Shown here: piece by piece, positions 1 through 8,480 of the stretch
Numbering within the stretch: position 1 is the first letter of the stretch
Layout: the number at the start of each line of letters is the position of its first letter
From: Kutzneria kofuensis
GTDB lineage: Bacteria; Actinomycetota; Actinomycetes; Mycobacteriales; Pseudonocardiaceae
Length of the DNA: 64,000 nucleotides
NCBI RefSeq assembly: GCF_014203355.1
Contig: NZ_JACHIR010000001.1
Span: 3,412,038-3,476,037, forward strand
Reading direction: 5' to 3'
Notes under the pieces: generated by a model
The model's input: the letters and a program-made list of their open reading frames with translations, nothing else
The model's database searches: none
Told to the model about the DNA's origin: nothing
Made by a program: the position numbers and the translations under genes

Positions 1-1198
1 CGTGGTCACCGGTGTCGGCGAGGACCTCGGCGAGGTCGGCCAGCAGCGGCGCCGGGCGGGTCCAGGTCCGCGGATCGGACGTGATGCCGGCGCGTTGGTA
101 GGTCGCGGTGATCGCCCGGTCCAGCGCTGCCCGTTCGGTCGCCGACAACTCCGCGCCGAGTAGTACTGAGATCACGGTGTGCAGGAACAGCGACCGGCGG
201 ATCAGCGCGTCGCGGGGCGCGGTGCGGCGCCCGTCCGGGCGCGTGTGGATCGGCAGGTCCATCGGGTTGAGGCGGACCTGCTCGGCGCCGAGGTGCACGT
301 ACGTCCCGCCGACCGCGGCGGCCAGCCGGGCGTACTCGTCCTCGGGGTCGATGACGTGGATCTCGATCCCGCGGTACAGCGACCGCAGCAACTCCAGCTT
401 CACCAAGTAGCTCTTGCCCGCGCCGGAGCGGCCGAGGATCACGCTGTTGTGGTTGTCCAGCGCGAACCTGTCGTGATGCACGAGCCCCTGGCTGCCGACG
501 TTGAAGCCGTAGAGCACGCCGCTCGGCGCACCGACCGAGGTCGGGTCCGGCGGCGGCAGGTCGGGCGAGGTGAACGGGAACGCCGCGGACAACGCCGAAG
601 TGTCGAACGTCCTCCTCATTCCCACCAGATCGAGGCCCATGGGCAGGCTGGTGATCCAGCCCTGCAGGCTGCGATACGTGGTCGGTTTGCAGTCCAGCAG
701 CAGCGACGCCGCCAACGACCGGATCGCCGCGACCTCGTCGCCGAGGGCTTCCTCGGTGGGGGCGTGCACGGTCAGGTACAGCCCGAGCCGGTAGAGCTTG
801 CCCTCACCACGAGCGACCCGTGCGGACAGGTCGTAGGCATCCTCGGTGGCTGCTTCGACGTGCGGGTCGATCAACCGTCCCTTCTCGCTCGTGTGCCGGC
901 GACCGGACTCCAGTTTCGACAGCTGCTTCTTGAGCCGGTTGGCCGCGGTGACCGGGTCGATCGGCTCGATGTGCAGCGAGACGTCGACCCGTCCGGGGTA
1001 GGTCAGCAGCGGCTGCAACCAGCCGGGGTGGACCTCGCGCGGGTAGCCGACGACGGCGAAGCTGGCGACCCATTCGCCGCCGACTTCCAGCGCGCGGGGG
1101 CGCACGGAGATGGCGTCCGGGGTGAACGCGCTGGCCCGCCCGAGCGGCGGCTGCACGGCCTGGGCCTTCCGGCCGCGGCGCTTGGCCGTGGTCTTCAT
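1..1198 (-). CDS. VirB4/TraC-like conjugation ATPase, 5' part
   Basis: N-terminal 399 codons of an ATPase that powers a type IV secretion-like DNA transfer channel at the inner membrane; the rest lies beyond the left edge. Walker A GRSGAGKS is at about residues 256-263, followed by the IHVIDPEDEY stretch typical of VirB4/TraC near residue 280. About 250 residues of N-terminal domain precede it, as usual in the family. The ATG at 1196-1198 overlaps the stop of the PrgI-like gene upstream (ATGA), so the two are translationally coupled. VirB4 membership is strong; whether transfer is functional cannot be judged because the C-terminal part (Walker B, relaxase, coupling protein) is not in the window. 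Confidence 0.85.
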   Translation of the reverse strand, partial: MKTTAKRRGRKAQAVQPPLGRASAFTPDAISVRPRALEVGGEWVASFAVVGYPREVHPGWLQPLLTYPGRVDVSLHIEPIDPVTAANRLKKQLSKLESGRRHTSEKGRLIDPHVEAATEDAYDLSARVARGEGKLYRLGLYLTVHAPTEEALGDEVAAIRSLAASLLLDCKPTTYRSLQGWITSLPMGLDLVGMRRTFDTSALSAAFPFTSPDLPPPDPTSVGAPSGVLYGFNVGSQGLVHHDRFALDNHNSVILGRSGAGKSYLVKLELLRSLYRGIEIHVIDPEDEYARLAAAVGGTYVHLGAEQVRLNPMDLPIHTRPDGRRTAPRDALIRRSLFLHTVISVLLGAELSATERAALDRAITATYQRAGITSDPRTWTRPAPLLADLAEVLADTGDH

Positions 1199-2430
1199 GA
1201 GCGGTACCTCCCCGCGGAGTTGGCGTAGTCGTCGGGGTCCTCGGCGGTGTCGTCGAAGCCGTCGTCCCAGGCGTCCTCGGCCTCGCCGAACTCGGCGTCG
1301 GTGGGGAACGCGGCGCGGCCGAACGCGCTTGCGTCCCAGCCGTCGTCCGGGGCGGTGGTGATGACCTCGTCCGAGCCGGCGAGACCGGAGTTCGGCGGGA
1401 TCACGCTGTCGGGGTTGCAGGCCGCGGCGAGCACCGCGGTGGCCTGTCCGGCGTCCAACGGGGTGACCACGATCCCGGACGGGGACAGCAGCTCGACCGC
1501 CTCGCCGAGCCGGCGGACCAGCCGGGCTTCGGCGGCACGGCGGGTGGCGTCGTCGACCGAGGCGGCTTGCTTGGCGGCCCGGCGTTTCGCGGTCAACGCG
1601 GCCAGCGGTGAGGCGTCGCCGAGCCCGTCAGTCGGCGCCGTGGTCAGCAGCGGTTCGCGCAGGATCAGCAGGACCTGGCGACGCAGCAGGTCGGTGGCGC
1701 GGCCGAGCTGGTCGAGGTACTCGGCGTGCTCGCGCGCAGCCCGTTCCAGCGCCGGGTGCGGCAGGCCGCCGGCCTGGTCGCGGAGCTCGGCGATCTGCCC
1801 GGACAGGTCCAGCCGTTCCGCCCGCACCAGCACCTGCACCGGTGCCGTCAAGCTGTGTAGGTAGCGTCCGAAGGAGGCGACGAGGGACTCCTGCTCGGCC
1901 GGGGTCCGCAGCCCGAAGTTGATCGTGGAGCAGACCGCGACCACGGCGACGCCGTCCTTACCGAGGTCGATGACACCGGTGTCGGTGACCGCTTCGGCGG
2001 GCAGCCGCAGCGCGGCCGGCGAGACCGTCGATGCCGCGGCATCCGTGCCGCCCGCGCTGTCCTTCCGCTTGGCGCGGCCCGTGCTGCTGGTGTTCGCGAC
2101 CTGGCTGCCCAGCCACTCTGGGGCCGGGCGGATGCCTTCCGGCGCGGCCACCCGGTGCTGCGGGCTCATCCGCTGCCGCAGCGCCGCCAGCACCAACCGG
2201 TCCATGGTGATGCCGTCGCGCTGGCCCAGCGCGAGGAACGCGGCGGTCACCCCGATCGGGATGGCGACGATGAGGAACGCCACCAGCGGCACGAACTCGC
2301 GGGTGAGCGTGTACGCCCCGTACAGCACGATCCCGGTGACGGCGAGGATGAGCAGCTGCCGCGCGGTCAGCGGACCGATGACGCGGTCCTCGCGATCGAC
2401 GTCGGCGGGAATCCTTACCGGCTGGCTCAT
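1195..2430 (-). CDS. PrgI-like T4SS inner-membrane protein
   Basis: 411-residue protein with two membrane segments near the N terminus (about residues 23-43 and 46-68, from ARQLLILAVTGIVLYGAYTL) followed by a long soluble tail. This is the PrgI layout found directly upstream of virB4 in Gram-positive conjugation modules. The tail, much longer than the ~120-residue PrgI core, contains Ala-rich helical stretches and an acidic C terminus (EDAWDDGFDDTAEDPDD). It overlaps both neighbours by 4 bp (ATGA), so it belongs to one operon with the TrbL-like gene upstream and virB4 downstream. Inferred role: membrane component of the transfer channel. The function of the tail is unknown. Confidence 0.75.
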   Translation of the reverse strand: MSQPVRIPADVDREDRVIGPLTARQLLILAVTGIVLYGAYTLTREFVPLVAFLIVAIPIGVTAAFLALGQRDGITMDRLVLAALRQRMSPQHRVAAPEGIRPAPEWLGSQVANTSSTGRAKRKDSAGGTDAAASTVSPAALRLPAEAVTDTGVIDLGKDGVAVVAVCSTINFGLRTPAEQESLVASFGRYLHSLTAPVQVLVRAERLDLSGQIAELRDQAGGLPHPALERAAREHAEYLDQLGRATDLLRRQVLLILREPLLTTAPTDGLGDASPLAALTAKRRAAKQAASVDDATRRAAEARLVRRLGEAVELLSPSGIVVTPLDAGQATAVLAAACNPDSVIPPNSGLAGSDEVITTAPDDGWDASAFGRAAFPTDAEFGEAEDAWDDGFDDTAEDPDDYANSAGRYRS

Positions 2431-4517
2431 TTCCCTTCACCTCCTGAAGTGGGCTTCGGTGCGCGGAACACCGGCGGCGGAACGGACTGGGTGCGCCGGT
2501 AGGCGTCACCGATGCGCGGCTCGGGCTGGGCTTGCCGGAACACCGGCGCGGCAGGAGCGGATGCCGGCCTGGGTGGCGGCGACGGCTGCGGCGCGGGTGG
2601 CGTGGCTGGCCGGAACTGCAACTGCGGGGGCACCGACGCGGTGCGGATCGGGCGGGCCGGCGGTGCCGTGGCGCCGCGACGACGCGGCCCTCCGGCGGCC
2701 TGAAACTGCGGTGCCGATCCAGGCCGCGACCCTCGCCGCGGCGGGGAGATCGGCGTGGCTGGCGTGGGTGCGGAACTGAACTCAGGAGGCATGGCTGGTC
2801 CCTGGTTCGCCGGGGTGACGGCGGGGTCGTGGGTGGTGTCTTGGGGTGAGGGCTGCAGGAACTGCGGCGCCTGCGACGGCAGCCGCGACCGGCGGGCCGC
2901 GCGGGCGCGCTCGGCGTCATGGGCCGCCTTGAGCCGCTTGTTGACCATCTCCGGCGTGGGGGCGAGGCGCGGCTGCGCGGGCCACGGCGGATCCGCCGAG
3001 CCGCCTCCGCGGCCCCCTCCGCCTCCGCCTCCGCCGCCCCGGCCGCCGGTCTTCGCGGTGCCTGCGGCACCGGCCTTGCCAAGCGCGCCGGTCTTGCCGG
3101 CGACCATGCCGAAGGTCTTCGCCGCGATGTAGGCACGGGCCAAGCCACCGAGGAAGGAACGGCCAGAGCCGACCTTGACCGCCTTCAACAGCCAGAAGGG
3201 GATCTTGAACAGGATGAAGAACAAGGCGATCGCGGCGACCAGCGTGCCGAGCGCGGACAGGGTCGAGCCGAACAAGTGCACGCCGCCGGACAGGAACGTG
3301 CGGACCGCGGTGATCAGCACCAGCGCCTGGGCGAACTGAATGGCCAAGGTCGCGGTCAGGGCCTTCCACCACCAACGCGCGAGCGGGTCGGTGTGCGGTA
3401 GGGCATGGCACATCAGGAACAGCGGTCCACTGATGATCAGAACCAGGGTGATGACGATCCGGACGACGTAGACGACCAACAGTGCGAGGCCGACCACGAC
3501 CAGCACCAGTCCGACCAGGATGATGAACAGCCCGCCGCTCGCGATGCCCTGGACGGCGTCCTGGAGCGTGTTGCCCAGCGAGGGCGCGTTCACCCCGTCG
3601 CCGAGCACGCCCAAGGTCAGCGCGTTGGCCAGCTTGATGAACTTGTCAGCGAAGAACAGCGACAGGGCCGAGGCCAGGAACGCGATCGGGATCCGCGGGC
3701 CGATCTCCTTTATGGAGTAGCGCGCTTGGACGCTCTCGTGACCCATCAGCAGGATGCCGCCGCCGAGGATGAAGAAGCCGTAGAGGGCGAGGACGAGCTC
3801 CCAGGAGTTGTTCCAGAGCTCACCGATGCCCGGCAGGTCGCTGATGGCCGGGGTGGACAGTGCGGTGTGACCGATCAACTCCAGGATCGGGGAAAGTGCG
3901 GCGTCGACGATGCTGCGGAACGCCGAGTTGATGGCCTCGGTGATGCACGCGCCGATGTCGGTGATGCCGCAGTCCGAGTCGCTGTCGCCGTTGCCGGCGC
4001 CCGGCTGTTGCGGGCCGGTGTTCGGTGGCGGCGTGGTCGGCTGCGGGATGCAGTCCTCACCGGTGCACGGCTTGCTCGGCGCCGTGGTCGGTGAGGACGA
4101 GGTGCAGCCGATCTGGCCGGGGAAGGTGCATGTCGTTGGCGCGGGCAGCCCAGTCGGCAGCGGCAGTGGCGCGGTGGGAAGCGGCTTGGTCGTGGTTGGT
4201 GCGGGCAGGTGGCAGACCGGCAGCGGCGAATCCGGCGTGCACGGGTCGACGGTCGGGAGCGGCAGCGGCGGCGGAGGCTGCTGCGGCGCGGCGGGCGAGG
4301 CCCACGCGCTCACCGCGAGGACGCCGACCAGGAGCACGACGATGCTCAGCGCCAGCATCCAGCCCGCGCGCCAGCGCCGCCGCGGACCGGCCGGCGGCCG
4401 GTCCGCGCTGCCGTCGGAGACCGGGGAGAGCGTCGCTCGGTCTGCGGCGGCAGCGGTCGCGACCGGGCCGCCGGACCGGCGGTGCGGGCGAACCGTGGGC
4501 GGGGTGCTGACGGCCAT
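2427..4517 (-). CDS. TrbL/VirB6-like polytopic conjugation channel protein
   Basis: 696-residue membrane protein. One TM segment near residues 53-75 is followed by a Pro/Thr-rich extracytoplasmic stretch with paired cysteines, then a cluster of about five or six hydrophobic helices (roughly residues 235-450), then a Gly-rich linker and a Pro/Ala/Arg-rich cytoplasmic tail of ~200 residues. The hydrophobic core resembles TrbL/VirB6 channel subunits of type IV secretion systems. It sits between the VirB2-like gene and the PrgI-like gene (4-bp overlap). The low-complexity tail is variable in this family and gives no functional clue. Assignment rests on topology and operon context rather than on a diagnostic motif. 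Confidence 0.7.
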   Translation of the reverse strand: MAVSTPPTVRPHRRSGGPVATAAAADRATLSPVSDGSADRPPAGPRRRWRAGWMLALSIVVLLVGVLAVSAWASPAAPQQPPPPLPLPTVDPCTPDSPLPVCHLPAPTTTKPLPTAPLPLPTGLPAPTTCTFPGQIGCTSSSPTTAPSKPCTGEDCIPQPTTPPPNTGPQQPGAGNGDSDSDCGITDIGACITEAINSAFRSIVDAALSPILELIGHTALSTPAISDLPGIGELWNNSWELVLALYGFFILGGGILLMGHESVQARYSIKEIGPRIPIAFLASALSLFFADKFIKLANALTLGVLGDGVNAPSLGNTLQDAVQGIASGGLFIILVGLVLVVVGLALLVVYVVRIVITLVLIISGPLFLMCHALPHTDPLARWWWKALTATLAIQFAQALVLITAVRTFLSGGVHLFGSTLSALGTLVAAIALFFILFKIPFWLLKAVKVGSGRSFLGGLARAYIAAKTFGMVAGKTGALGKAGAAGTAKTGGRGGGGGGGGGRGGGSADPPWPAQPRLAPTPEMVNKRLKAAHDAERARAARRSRLPSQAPQFLQPSPQDTTHDPAVTPANQGPAMPPEFSSAPTPATPISPPRRGSRPGSAPQFQAAGGPRRRGATAPPARPIRTASVPPQLQFRPATPPAPQPSPPPRPASAPAAPVFRQAQPEPRIGDAYRRTQSVPPPVFRAPKPTSGGEGK

Positions 4518-4520
4518 CGG

Positions 4521-5030
4521 TCAGGCCCCCACGATCCCTTTGAGGATCTCCACGACCAGCGGCGCGAGCGCCGCCAGGCCGTAGCCCCAGCCCGCGGACT
4601 TGAACGCGGTCTTGGCCTTCTCGATCTCGCCGGGGTCGCCGCCGCCCATCACGTAGCGGACGCCGCCGATCGACAGGAACACCGTGGCCAGACCGGCCAA
4701 GATGCCCATGATCCAGTTGCGGACGTTGTTCAGGACGTCGGTGACCGAGCCGGCGAGGGCGACGACCATCGTGTCGGCGTGCGCCGCCGACGCCGACGCC
4801 AGCAGCGCGAGGATCGCCAGCTCGGCGATCAGCGCTACGTGCGACCACCGCCGGGGACGGACCGGAGTCCAGTCCTCCGGCGAAATGATCGGAGCATTCG
4901 ACGGCCCGCCGCTGGTGAGCTCGTCCGGCGTACGCGCCTCCGTGTGCTGGGCCAACGGCTGCGGATTGCCGTCGAGACGGGCGCTGTGTGGCCCGCTCAC
5001 GGCGGGGAGGAAACGATCGATCAGGCGCAT
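4521..5030 (-). CDS. VirB2/TrbC-like small membrane protein
   Basis: 169 residues, starting MRLIDRFLPAVSG. The start was chosen because GGAGG lies 8 nt upstream of the ATG at 5028-5030; longer in-frame starts lack a site. It has a signal-like hydrophobic stretch ending at SASAAHAD, then two hydrophobic helices separated by a short polar loop (VMGGGDPGEIEKAKTAFKS). This is the layout of VirB2/TrbC pilins of Gram-positive systems, where the GGxDPxxxxKAK loop is common. Its start overlaps the end of the upstream HTH gene by 10 bp. Inferred role: channel-lining or pilin-like subunit of the transfer machine. Confidence 0.7.
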   Translation of the reverse strand: MRLIDRFLPAVSGPHSARLDGNPQPLAQHTEARTPDELTSGGPSNAPIISPEDWTPVRPRRWSHVALIAELAILALLASASAAHADTMVVALAGSVTDVLNNVRNWIMGILAGLATVFLSIGGVRYVMGGGDPGEIEKAKTAFKSAGWGYGLAALAPLVVEILKGIVGA

Positions 5031-5998
5031 TGAGGCACCTCCGAAGGTCGGGCTGAGCGCGGGTGTGTCCCGCAGCCCTGAACTCCGGATTTCGCGTCCG
5101 TTTTGGACACGCGACCCTGAACTTTCTGCTCCGATCCAACCTCGGCGACGGATACGGACAGTGACGAACGTGGCAAGTCGCGGGTCGGCGTGACCGGGCG
5201 CGCCAGGGCCACCGCAGTGGCCACCTGGTCGGTCAGCGGGTCGGTCGGATCGGTCTCGGCGGCGCCGTCGCGCAAGTACGCGGCGAGCCGGAGCTCGGCG
5301 CGTTTGCGCGTCTTGTAGACCGCCCACTCGCCGATCTGGTGCGCCGCGGCCCAGTCCGCGACGGGCACCTCTTCCAACCGGGTCGCACCGATCAGCGCGG
5401 CCTCGGTCTGGGTCAGGACTCCGTCCGCGACCGCGCGAGCGAGGACCAGATCCGGGTGTCCCCACGGCGTGTGCGGCGGGGTGGATCGGAAGCCCGGCGC
5501 GACCGGAGTCGGACCCGCCAGCGCCTCGGCGAGCGCGTCATATCCGGACCGGTAGGCGGCCCACCGAAGCCGCAGCATGATCCGCGGCGGACGCAGATCG
5601 ATGGTCGACAACGCGGTCAGAAAGCCGCGCAAGACCTCGGCGTGAACATCGGCCGGATCGCCGGCGAACCGATCGGACAGGGTGGCCGCGACCGAGGTCA
5701 GCGCGGGCAGCGCGACCCCGACCGCGGCGACCGTCCAGGTCGCCCCTTCAGTACGGGAGCGCAGCACCAGATGCGCCCATACCGCGTCCCGCGTCGCCTG
5801 CGGGCACCGGCGCGCCAGCAGCCGGTCGCGGACCTCGTCCAGCGGGATGTGTCGGTCGGGCAGGCCAGGGAAGAGCCGGCCGTTCAGCGACACCGGGTGC
5901 GGCCCGGTCACCAGCCAGGTAAACGTGTCCCGCGCGATATCCAACGAGTTCGGGACAGCCTCGTCGCCACGGCGACGAAAAACGAATTGTGCTGCCAT
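5021..5998 (-). CDS. Element-encoded protein with sigma-region-4-like HTH
   Basis: 325 residues, first gene of the leftward transfer operon; a GGGAG ribosome site lies 8 nt before the ATG. I recognise no named family. The N-terminal two thirds is helical and soluble. Residues about 210-260 (LTQTEAALIGATRLEEVPVADWAAAHQIGEWAVYKTRKRAELRLAAYL) read like the helix-turn-helix of sigma-factor region 4 or of related regulators. Because it is promoter-proximal and directly downstream of a repeat-rich control region, a role in regulating transfer or replication is a reasonable inference. It could equally be a structural transfer protein with a chance HTH-like segment. Confidence 0.6.
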   Translation of the reverse strand: MAAQFVFRRRGDEAVPNSLDIARDTFTWLVTGPHPVSLNGRLFPGLPDRHIPLDEVRDRLLARRCPQATRDAVWAHLVLRSRTEGATWTVAAVGVALPALTSVAATLSDRFAGDPADVHAEVLRGFLTALSTIDLRPPRIMLRLRWAAYRSGYDALAEALAGPTPVAPGFRSTPPHTPWGHPDLVLARAVADGVLTQTEAALIGATRLEEVPVADWAAAHQIGEWAVYKTRKRAELRLAAYLRDGAAETDPTDPLTDQVATAVALARPVTPTRDLPRSSLSVSVAEVGSEQKVQGRVSKTDAKSGVQGCGTHPRSARPSEVPQCA

Positions 5999-6076
5999 GT
6001 CGTGACTCCCACGGCGTCGATGTGAACAACAACGACGTCAGGAAGCCACGACCGATACCACGGAAATACCACGGCA

Positions 6077-6247
6077 TTACTAGGCGCCAACTAGCAAACC
6101 GCGCCGAGGCTACTAGCGAACTACTATTTCGCCCCACGAACGGGGTCGATCAAGATCAACAAACCGGCCCCATGAAGCGAGCGCCTTGATCGACGCTAGT
6201 AGCCGATTATCTGCGGTTATAGTCGCTCGCTAGTAGTGCGCTAGTAG
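6077..6247. repeat. Opposed CTAGTAG repeat arrays around an inverted repeat
   Basis: Perfect CGCTAGTAG copies lie on the plus strand at 6194-6202, 6228-6236 and 6239-6247. The reverse form CTACTAGCG is at 6110-6118, with imperfect copies at 6077 (TTACTAGGC), 6088 (CAACTAGCA) and 6121 (CTACTATTT). Within each array the starts are 11 bp apart or near multiples of 11, so a protein would bind the same helix face. Between the arrays lies a perfect 10-bp inverted repeat, GTCGATCAAG (6145-6154) and CTTGATCGAC (6185-6194). The block sits in the 540-bp gap between the divergent transfer and accessory operons. Candidate operator of a cooperative regulator, or an iteron-type replication origin. Confidence 0.7.
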
Positions 6248-6541
6248 GCGCGCGGGCGCCGGTGCGAGCCAGGAGTGAAGATCAACCTGGTGGCGGCGAA
6301 AAAATCTTAAAAATTTGACTCAGGGCCGGTCCAGAGGACAGTTCTGGGCGGGCCCGGAGTGACCGAACCGGTAACTCTCAAGCCGTAGCTTTGACAGAAC
6401 TGTTCGAGCCCTTTTGAGGTGCGAGCAACGCGGGCAGTCGTGATGCAGAGAAATTTGACGAGGCGTGTCCAAAACGGGGTCGAAATACGGAGTTAAGGGG
6501 CGTCAGAACGCACAGCACCCCCTCGCCGGAGGAGACCCGCG

Positions 6542-7534
6542 ATGACCCCGACACACGGCAACGACTCACCAGGAGACGGCTCCCAGGAGCATGGCCCGAC
6601 CGACCCGCCGACCGTCCCGATCCCGCTCCCACAGAGGCGGCGAACACCGCGTCTGCGAGCCCTGCGCCTCACGCTGCGCCATCCGCGTCCGGTCCGGCCG
6701 AGCACCGTCTGGCCGTGCGCTCAGGACGACCTTCAGGAAGGCACCGGACTGCTCGCCAACTGGCTGCTGACCGCAGTCATCAAGCTCGTCACCACCTACA
6801 CCCAGCCCGGCCAACGGGTCCTTCTGCTCGACCCCGCGCCCTACCTCGCGCCACCCGCGTCGTGGTCACCCACCGGGAGCCGCAGCCAGTCCCGGCCCGG
6901 CCCGTACGCCGGACTGCACGAAGCCAGCTGGACCGTGGTCCGACTCGGCCGCGGCGTCCAAACCCAGACCGCCGTCGCGCACCCCGACCCGGTCGACGAA
7001 CCCGCCGATGCCGCGGCAGCCGAGTCCGAGTCCGGACCCCGACCGAACCCCGACAGTCCGACCACCGACCAGCCCGCCGGACCGTCGACAGGCCGCCGGA
7101 CCGGATCCGATCCGACTGCAACCGGCGTCGGTCCGGACCGCTACGACCTCGTCATCACCGCGGCCGACCGGCGCACCCTCGACTGGTTCCGCCCCGCCGA
7201 CTGGGCAGGCTTGCTCACCCCGACCGGCACCCTCGCCGTCATCACTCACGGTGACCGTTCCCGTGATCGACTCACCGACCCCGCCGGCTCGCTAGTGCGC
7301 GCCGCGCACCGCACTGGACTGCGCTACCTCGATCGCATCGCACTGCTGCGTGTCCCCGTCCGCGACGGCGCGCTCGCGGTCGCGACCCCCGCCCCGCACC
7401 CCCGGCCGCAGGGCCCAACGCCACCGCTCGCGACCCCCGCTCGGCACACCCAGGTGCATGACGACCTCCTGGTGTTCACCCGCCAGCCGGCCCTGACCGA
7501 CACCGCCGACGGGGAGGAGACCTCCGATGCCTGA
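6542..7534 (+). CDS. Methylase-fold protein without catalytic motif (first of pair)
   Basis: 330 residues, first gene of a tightly overlapping five-gene operon. GGAGGAG lies just upstream of the ATG. Two stretches resemble class I methyltransferases: GLLANWLLTAVIKLVTTYTQPGQRVLLLDPAPYL (about residues 60-95), placed like the SAM-binding loop of DNA methylases, and a later DLVITAADRRTL...LLTPTGTLAVITHGD, placed like the catalytic strand and following helix. The expected [ST/D]PPY catalytic motif is absent; TAADRRT stands in its place. A Pro/Ser-rich insertion separates the halves. It may be a non-catalytic partner of the next gene. No precise family is known to me. Confidence 0.6.
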   Translation: MTPTHGNDSPGDGSQEHGPTDPPTVPIPLPQRRRTPRLRALRLTLRHPRPVRPSTVWPCAQDDLQEGTGLLANWLLTAVIKLVTTYTQPGQRVLLLDPAPYLAPPASWSPTGSRSQSRPGPYAGLHEASWTVVRLGRGVQTQTAVAHPDPVDEPADAAAAESESGPRPNPDSPTTDQPAGPSTGRRTGSDPTATGVGPDRYDLVITAADRRTLDWFRPADWAGLLTPTGTLAVITHGDRSRDRLTDPAGSLVRAAHRTGLRYLDRIALLRVPVRDGALAVATPAPHPRPQGPTPPLATPARHTQVHDDLLVFTRQPALTDTADGEETSDA

Positions 7535-8480
7535 CCGTCCCACGTCGCCCTGGCCGCTCCCCCTACCGCCGGGGGAGGAGCCGCTGATGCCGCCGCTGTC
7601 GGTCTGGCCGACCGGCCAGCGTGACCCGCTCGCGCAACTGCGCGACGCCGGCTGCGTGCCCGGCACCGAGACCGACACCGAGCGGATTCCGCCCGCCGTC
7701 GCCGCCCACGCGATCGCCCTCTACTCCCGTCCCGGCGACCTCGTTCTCGACCCCGACTGCGGCGCGGGCACCGCCCTCGTGGAGGCGCTGCGCGCCGGCC
7801 GTCACGCGCTCGGACTGACCGCCCGCACCCGGTGGTGGACGCTCACTCGCGCCAACGTCACCGCCGCCAAGACCGCGGGCGCCTGGCGCGACGGCTCGGT
7901 CCTCGACGCTCGCCCGAAAGTCCTCGCGACCGTCCGGGCCGCCGGGTTGATCGGCCGAGTCGGACTCGTCCTGACCGCCCTGCGCACCGCGCCAGCCGAC
8001 CCCAACAACCAGGCGAGCGGTCCGGACCGCGACCCGGTCGAGTCCACCCTCGCTGACCTCGCCGCGACGCTGCTCTACTGCGAGCCGCTGCTGCGCTCCG
8101 GCGGGCACGTCGCCGTCATCGCGCGACCGTTCCGGCACCCGGACGGCTCGCTGGTTGACCTGACCAGTCGGCTCATCGCCGCCGCCACCGCGGCCGGGTT
8201 GGCGCCGGTCGAGCGGTGTATCGCGCTGACCGCCGGCCTGCGCGGCAGCCGATTGGTCACCCGAGCCTCGCTCGCCGAGCGTCGCGCTGCTGCCCGAGCC
8301 CGCGCCGCCGGTGCGCCGACCGCGCTGACGGCGCACCACGAGGTGCTCGTCTTCCAACTCGCCCACGACGCCGAACTCGCCGCCGCGACGGCAGCCGGCA
8401 TCCCGTGGCCGACTGAGGACGACGTCATCCGGCCCGCCGTCAACGGCGTCACCTACCCCGGCTGGAGGCGAGCGGCATGA
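7527..8480 (+). CDS. N4/C5-type DNA-methylase-like protein, catalytic motif missing
   Basis: 317 residues. RIPPAVAAHAIALYSRPGDLVLDPDCGAGTALVEALRAGRHALGL (about residues 50-95) is the SAM-binding module of beta-class DNA methylases (normally DPFxGSGT). The catalytic TSPPY/DPPY motif expected about 65 residues later is replaced by LTALRTAP. LRSGGHVAVIARPFRHPDGSLVDL matches the strand after the motif. It therefore looks able to bind SAM or a nucleotide but not to methylate by the usual route. It overlaps the upstream gene by 8 bp and the downstream gene by 4 bp. Similar genes are often annotated as DNA methylases in actinobacterial elements; enzymatic activity is doubtful here. Confidence 0.65.
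   Translation: MPDRPTSPWPLPLPPGEEPLMPPLSVWPTGQRDPLAQLRDAGCVPGTETDTERIPPAVAAHAIALYSRPGDLVLDPDCGAGTALVEALRAGRHALGLTARTRWWTLTRANVTAAKTAGAWRDGSVLDARPKVLATVRAAGLIGRVGLVLTALRTAPADPNNQASGPDRDPVESTLADLAATLLYCEPLLRSGGHVAVIARPFRHPDGSLVDLTSRLIAAATAAGLAPVERCIALTAGLRGSRLVTRASLAERRAAARARAAGAPTALTAHHEVLVFQLAHDAELAAATAAGIPWPTEDDVIRPAVNGVTYPGWRRAA

Noticed and set aside
179-1228. A 349-codon plus-strand frame at the left edge
   Set aside because: The minus-strand frame encodes VirB4 with a Walker A motif; the plus-strand product is an Arg/Gln/Val-rich shadow.
6391-6419. TTGACA as a -35 box for the operon beginning at 6542
   Set aside because: No acceptable -10 box lies 16-18 bp downstream, and two other TTGAC sequences nearby also lack partners; the promoter cannot be placed.
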